64,000 bases of DNA from the NCBI RefSeq assembly GCF_014873765.1, contig NZ_JADBGG010000004.1, positions 62,001 through 126,000 on the forward strand, in the 5' to 3' direction. Below, piece by piece: positions 60,767 to 64,000 of the stretch. The notes under the pieces were generated by a model, which was not told the DNA's origin, ran no database searches, and worked only from the letters and a program-made list of their open reading frames with translations. The translations under genes and the position numbers were made by a program. The first letter of the stretch is position 1; each line of letters opens with the position of its first letter. Source of the DNA: Desulfomicrobium macestii (GTDB taxonomy: Bacteria > Desulfobacterota > Desulfovibrionia > Desulfovibrionales > Desulfomicrobiaceae).

Positions 60767-62014
60767 ATGCACGCAATAGTAATTTTTATCATAGTTTTTG
60801 TGGTCATGGCTCGAATGCCTGAGCTATTCACCTTTCTTGTTCCTTTGCATCTAGGGAAAATTGCTTTTGCAGCAGGCTTCATTTCATTATTTTTCTTGCC
60901 GAAAGGACTTTTGGGGAAGCTCAGGGCCAGCGTTCCGTTTGCACACTATCTGTTTTTGCTGTTCATCATGGCAATGGTGAGCGTTCCGTTCAGCGTCTGG
61001 GGCACCGGGGCTTTGAACAGTTTGCTTTCTTTCACTCGGATCCTGTTTTTTACGTGCTGTCTGGTACTGCTTTCAGCCGCCGGCCATTTGAATCAATACA
61101 GGGCAGCGCTCATTTACGGCATCTCCTTGCTGGCCGGTGTAATGATCATGAGCAAGGGCGCCGGCAGGATTACCGCCGGCTTCACGTACGATCCGAACGA
61201 CATCGCGCTCCTGTTTGTCACGTTCATGCCCGTTGTTCTGGCCGAGGCCATGAATGGGAACATGGTTCGGCGCGGTTTTTATCTGGGGCTGGGCGCCATG
61301 GTCCTGCTCGGACTTGTCCTGACCGGCTCGCGTGGGGCGATCGTCGCGATTGGCGTCCAGGCCCTGTATTTCGTCCTGACCGCCAAAAAGTTCAGACTCC
61401 TGGCTTTGACCCTTGTCTGTGCGGCCGGTCTCGTTGTCGTGGCGACTGCCGAGCAGTCGTTGTGGGATCGGTTTGCGAGTCTCACTGCGGAGGGCGAAGC
61501 CGCCGATTACAATCTTGAGGGCAGGTCCGGTCGCGTACAAATTTGGAAGAACGGTCTGGAGATCGTGGCCGACAATCCGGTGCTTGGCGTGGGCATCGGA
61601 ATGTTCGGGACAGCGCACTTTCTGCTTGATGGCAAGATCGGGCTCACGGCGCACAATACCTACCTTCAGTTTGCCGCTGAACTGGGGCTCCCCGGATTCA
61701 TTCTGTATCTCGCCATGCTTTGCAGCGCCTGGCAGCTCATCACGCGACATGTCGAGGAGGATGAGCGCACCGGCACCCGAGCACGCTGGATTGCCTTGAA
61801 GGTCGGGATTGTCGGCTTCGGGACAGCGAGTTTCTTCATTTCCGCGGGGTATTCCTCGACGCTGTACTATCTGCTTGGTTTGGCTGCGGTCATGCATTTT
61901 CATCATGTCCAGTCAAACGACGCGCCTGTTCCGCAAAAAATCCGCTCCAGCGCTCCGCTCGGATATCCTCCGCTGAGCGCGCTGCAGGTGCGGCAGCAAA
62001 AGGTGCGCCTGTGA
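60767..62014 (+). CDS. O-antigen ligase/polymerase family membrane protein
   Basis: A protein of 415 residues with about eleven transmembrane segments and a large periplasmic loop. The Wzy_C-type signature is seen in GLVLTGSRGAIVAIG and, after the loop, in GRSGRVQIWKNGLEIVADNPVLGVGIGMF and LTAHNTYLQFAAELGLPGFILY. Such proteins polymerise repeat units or attach glycans to an acceptor; exosortase loci commonly encode one. It has a weak site (AAGAGG) and ends in a 4-bp overlap (GTGA) with the flippase gene. Confidence 0.9.
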   Translation: MHAIVIFIIVFVVMARMPELFTFLVPLHLGKIAFAAGFISLFFLPKGLLGKLRASVPFAHYLFLLFIMAMVSVPFSVWGTGALNSLLSFTRILFFTCCLVLLSAAGHLNQYRAALIYGISLLAGVMIMSKGAGRITAGFTYDPNDIALLFVTFMPVVLAEAMNGNMVRRGFYLGLGAMVLLGLVLTGSRGAIVAIGVQALYFVLTAKKFRLLALTLVCAAGLVVVATAEQSLWDRFASLTAEGEAADYNLEGRSGRVQIWKNGLEIVADNPVLGVGIGMFGTAHFLLDGKIGLTAHNTYLQFAAELGLPGFILYLAMLCSAWQLITRHVEEDERTGTRARWIALKVGIVGFGTASFFISAGYSSTLYYLLGLAAVMHFHHVQSNDAPVPQKIRSSAPLGYPPLSALQVRQQKVRL

Positions 62015-63504
62015 GAATGATGCGTTATCTCATACGCAACTCGACGTTGCGCCTGGTGTCCTTTGGGGTGGGGATAGTCTTTGCCCTGTTTGTGACGCCG
62101 GTCATAATAAATGCCATAGGCCAGGCCGCCTACGGTGTCTGGGCGCTGATCAGCGCCACGGTGGCCAACTATCTCCTGCTTGATTTCGGACTTTCCCAGG
62201 CGGTTTCCAAATTCGTGGCAGCGGCCATTGCCCGTGAAGATCAGAAGGAAATAAATCGCATTTGTTCCACTGGGATCGCGCTGAACGTCATATCGTGCCT
62301 TTTGTCATGCATTATTACAATTATACTGCTTTATTTAGGCAAGGACCATATCCCGCAGAGCGCTGATTTTGCCCAAGCGCAGACATATTTTGCCATCTAT
62401 GCTGGTACATTTTCCCTGCTTTTCCTTTTTCGAACATGGAATGGGGTGCTGGCGGGCGAGATGCGCTGGACCCTGCTGGCCTTCATTTCCATGGTCAAGA
62501 ACGTGATCGTGAGTCTGTCGGTCCTGATCTGGATATCCGGGGACAACGGCCTGATGTTTCTGTCCGTGGTCAATGGGGCGGGTTTTCTTCTGGAAGGCGT
62601 AGCCTATTGGCTTTTTGCCCGGCGCGGCTTTTCGGTCAGCATCCGCTTCAAATATGTCGATTGGCGGCTGGGGGGAGAGCTTTTCCGGTTCGGGTTGACC
62701 TCCCTGGTGGCTCAGGTGGGCCAGGCCATGCGCTTCAGGTCGCAGCCATACATCATCGTCAAGGCCATCGGCGCGGAAGGAGTTGCGGTTTTTTCCATCG
62801 CAACCCAACTGATTTCCTATTTTACCAATCTGATTCGTAGCGCGTTCGGTATATTCATTCCCCATTTCAGCCGCCTTCAGGCTCAACACGATCACGATGG
62901 GATTCGGCAATCCATGCTGAGCGCGTTATGGCTCAGTTATCGGGTTTCGGCCTATGTCGGGCTTTGTCTTGTTTTCTACGGCGGAGAGTTTGTCGAGCTG
63001 TGGCTTGGTCCCGAGTTTCGGGACGTGCAGCTTGTTCTTGTGCCCATGGCGATCGGGACAATATTCTCTACAAGTATAATACCTGCGCAAGAATTTCTCA
63101 TGGGTATTTCTCAACATAGAATAACTGCGATTTGCAATATCGGAGAGGGTATTTGCGTAGTTTTCGCTTCAATGATCTCAATGATGTACTTTGGAATTGT
63201 TGGGGTTGGGTGGTCATTTTTTTTCTGTTCTTTTATTTTTAGAGCATGCCTTCTTCCGTATTATGCGTTTCGGCAGGCAGATGCGCCTCTGTCGAGTTAT
63301 ATACAGTTGCTCGGATGCGTCGCGCTGACGCATGTCTTGCCTCAATGGATTTTCTGGATTTCGGTCAAGAATTACATGGGGCCGGGATATCTTTCCTTGT
63401 TTGCGATGTCGGTCATGCAGGGACTGGTAATCATTTTGGTGCAATACGGGCTCTTCCGTCTGGATCGCAGGTTGGTCGGGTTCGCGGACGCGGTGCGGAC
63501 ATGA
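62011..63504 (+). CDS. Polysaccharide flippase (Wzx-like, MOP superfamily)
   Basis: A protein of 497 residues with about twelve to fourteen transmembrane segments. It starts RNSTLRLVSFGVGIVFALFVTPVIINAIGQAAYGVWALISA (in part), typical of Wzx/oligosaccharide flippases, and has a positively charged first half (FRSQPYIIVKAIGAEGVAVFSIATQL). It would flip lipid-linked repeat units to the periplasm for the ligase/polymerase encoded just upstream. It starts at a GTG inside the previous stop; an ATG two codons later is possible. An AT-rich patch lies at 63050-63250. Confidence 0.92.
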   Translation: MRMMRYLIRNSTLRLVSFGVGIVFALFVTPVIINAIGQAAYGVWALISATVANYLLLDFGLSQAVSKFVAAAIAREDQKEINRICSTGIALNVISCLLSCIITIILLYLGKDHIPQSADFAQAQTYFAIYAGTFSLLFLFRTWNGVLAGEMRWTLLAFISMVKNVIVSLSVLIWISGDNGLMFLSVVNGAGFLLEGVAYWLFARRGFSVSIRFKYVDWRLGGELFRFGLTSLVAQVGQAMRFRSQPYIIVKAIGAEGVAVFSIATQLISYFTNLIRSAFGIFIPHFSRLQAQHDHDGIRQSMLSALWLSYRVSAYVGLCLVFYGGEFVELWLGPEFRDVQLVLVPMAIGTIFSTSIIPAQEFLMGISQHRITAICNIGEGICVVFASMISMMYFGIVGVGWSFFFCSFIFRACLLPYYAFRQADAPLSSYIQLLGCVALTHVLPQWIFWISVKNYMGPGYLSLFAMSVMQGLVIILVQYGLFRLDRRLVGFADAVRT

Positions 63505-63558
63505 CGTGCATCCCCGTGGCGATCCCGCCTTCATCATTTGAGAGCGCATGGAGATGCG

Positions 63559-64000
63559 TATGATCAAGGGTAGGAATTTTCTGGTTTTTTCCGACGACTG
63601 GGGGCGGCATCCGTTCAGTTGTCAGCACATCATGCAGCATTTCCTGCCGCATAACCGGGTGCTGTGGGTCAACACCATCGGCCTGCGCCTGCCCCGACTC
63701 AGTCTGTACGATGTGAAAAGGGCCGCCGGAAAAATTGCTTCGTGGACTTCAAATCCGCCGCAAGAAGCCCTGCCGGATAATCTACGGATTATTTCACCCG
63801 TCATGATTCCTTTCAACAACGTTTCTTCTGTTCGAAATTTCAATAGGTGGAATGTCGTTCGTACAGTCAGAAAATACATGGATGAATGGGATATTCGCAA
63901 TCCAATATTTCTTGCAACAGTACCGAATGCTTCAGAATATATTGGATATTTTGATGAATGTATTGTGTCGTATTATTGTGTTGATGATTTTACAATATGG
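63559..64000 (+). CDS. Glycosyltransferase (family 1 type), 3' end outside window
   Basis: At least 147 residues are visible. I chose the third ATG (63559), which has GGAGATGCGT upstream; ATGs at 63547 and 63553 are in frame. The start FLVFSDDWGRHPFSCQHIMQHF and NRVLWVNTIGLRLPRLS resemble exosortase-locus glycosyltransferases with a GT-B fold, as does SYYCVDDFTIW at the window edge. The second half of what is visible is AT-rich. It follows the flippase gene by 54 bp and is probably in the same operon. Confidence 0.82.

Overview
The window looks like a piece of a sulfate-reducing member of the Desulfovibrionales (Desulfovibrio or Desulfomicrobium type). This is inferred from the periplasmic two-subunit [FeFe] hydrogenase with a Tat signal on the small subunit, the fused FAD/iron-sulfur lactate dehydrogenase, several sigma-54-type regulators, and an exosortase (XrtA) type exopolysaccharide locus. 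Most of it is GC-rich, with AT-rich pockets in the polysaccharide locus.

Layout. 1-3900: a TauE/SafE sulfite-exporter operon (minus strand) with a very good sigma-54 promoter, flanked by two sigma-54-activator-like regulators, one of which lacks the GAFTGA loop. 4200-11570: a TonB-linked uptake system (TonB, binding protein, permease, ATPase, FmdE-like protein, TonB-dependent receptor, small receiver-like protein). 11880-16620: the [FeFe] hydrogenase genes hydAB, a divergent exported TPR protein, a TM1266-type hydrogenase-associated regulator and a second TonB-dependent receptor. Related CGTG(T/C)(T/C)AC half-sites lie upstream of several of these units, suggesting one shared regulator. 16680-31780: housekeeping and envelope genes, mostly on the minus strand: nitroreductase, two thioredoxin-fold proteins, tatA, a RelE/StbD toxin-antitoxin pair, lactate dehydrogenase, phosphomannomutase, DUF4197, a PagL-like protein, a flagellin-like protein, truA, MotE- and FliJ-like proteins, a nitronate monooxygenase-like enzyme, cobS and a SAM hydrolase.

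31875-54017: just after a tRNA-Pro gene comes a type III secretion (T3SS) region. On the plus strand is a secretion chaperone, a 1169-residue protein of unknown fold that is probably its secreted client, and a diguanylate cyclase. On the minus strand is a Ysc-type injectisome operon that reads, in transcription order: SycD remnant, sctE, sctB, chaperone, sctC, sctD, YscE-like, sctF, YscG-like, sctI, sctJ, sctK, sctL, sctN, sctO, sctP, sctQ, sctR, followed by an anti-anti-sigma-like STAS protein, an RsbW-like kinase and a lytic transglycosylase. sctQ has an internal start for a short C-terminal product. sctS, sctT, sctU and sctV are not in the window.

54004-64000: an exosortase-associated exopolysaccharide locus on the plus strand (outer-membrane barrel, deacetylase, FemAB-like protein, DegT-like aminotransferase, GT2, acyltransferase, O-antigen-ligase-like protein, flippase, and a glycosyltransferase cut by the window end). 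The T3SS chaperone sycD and the first gene of this locus are joined head to head at about 54010, and each has lost its 5' end. This looks like a recombination breakpoint (or a chimeric assembly) and is the most striking feature of the window.
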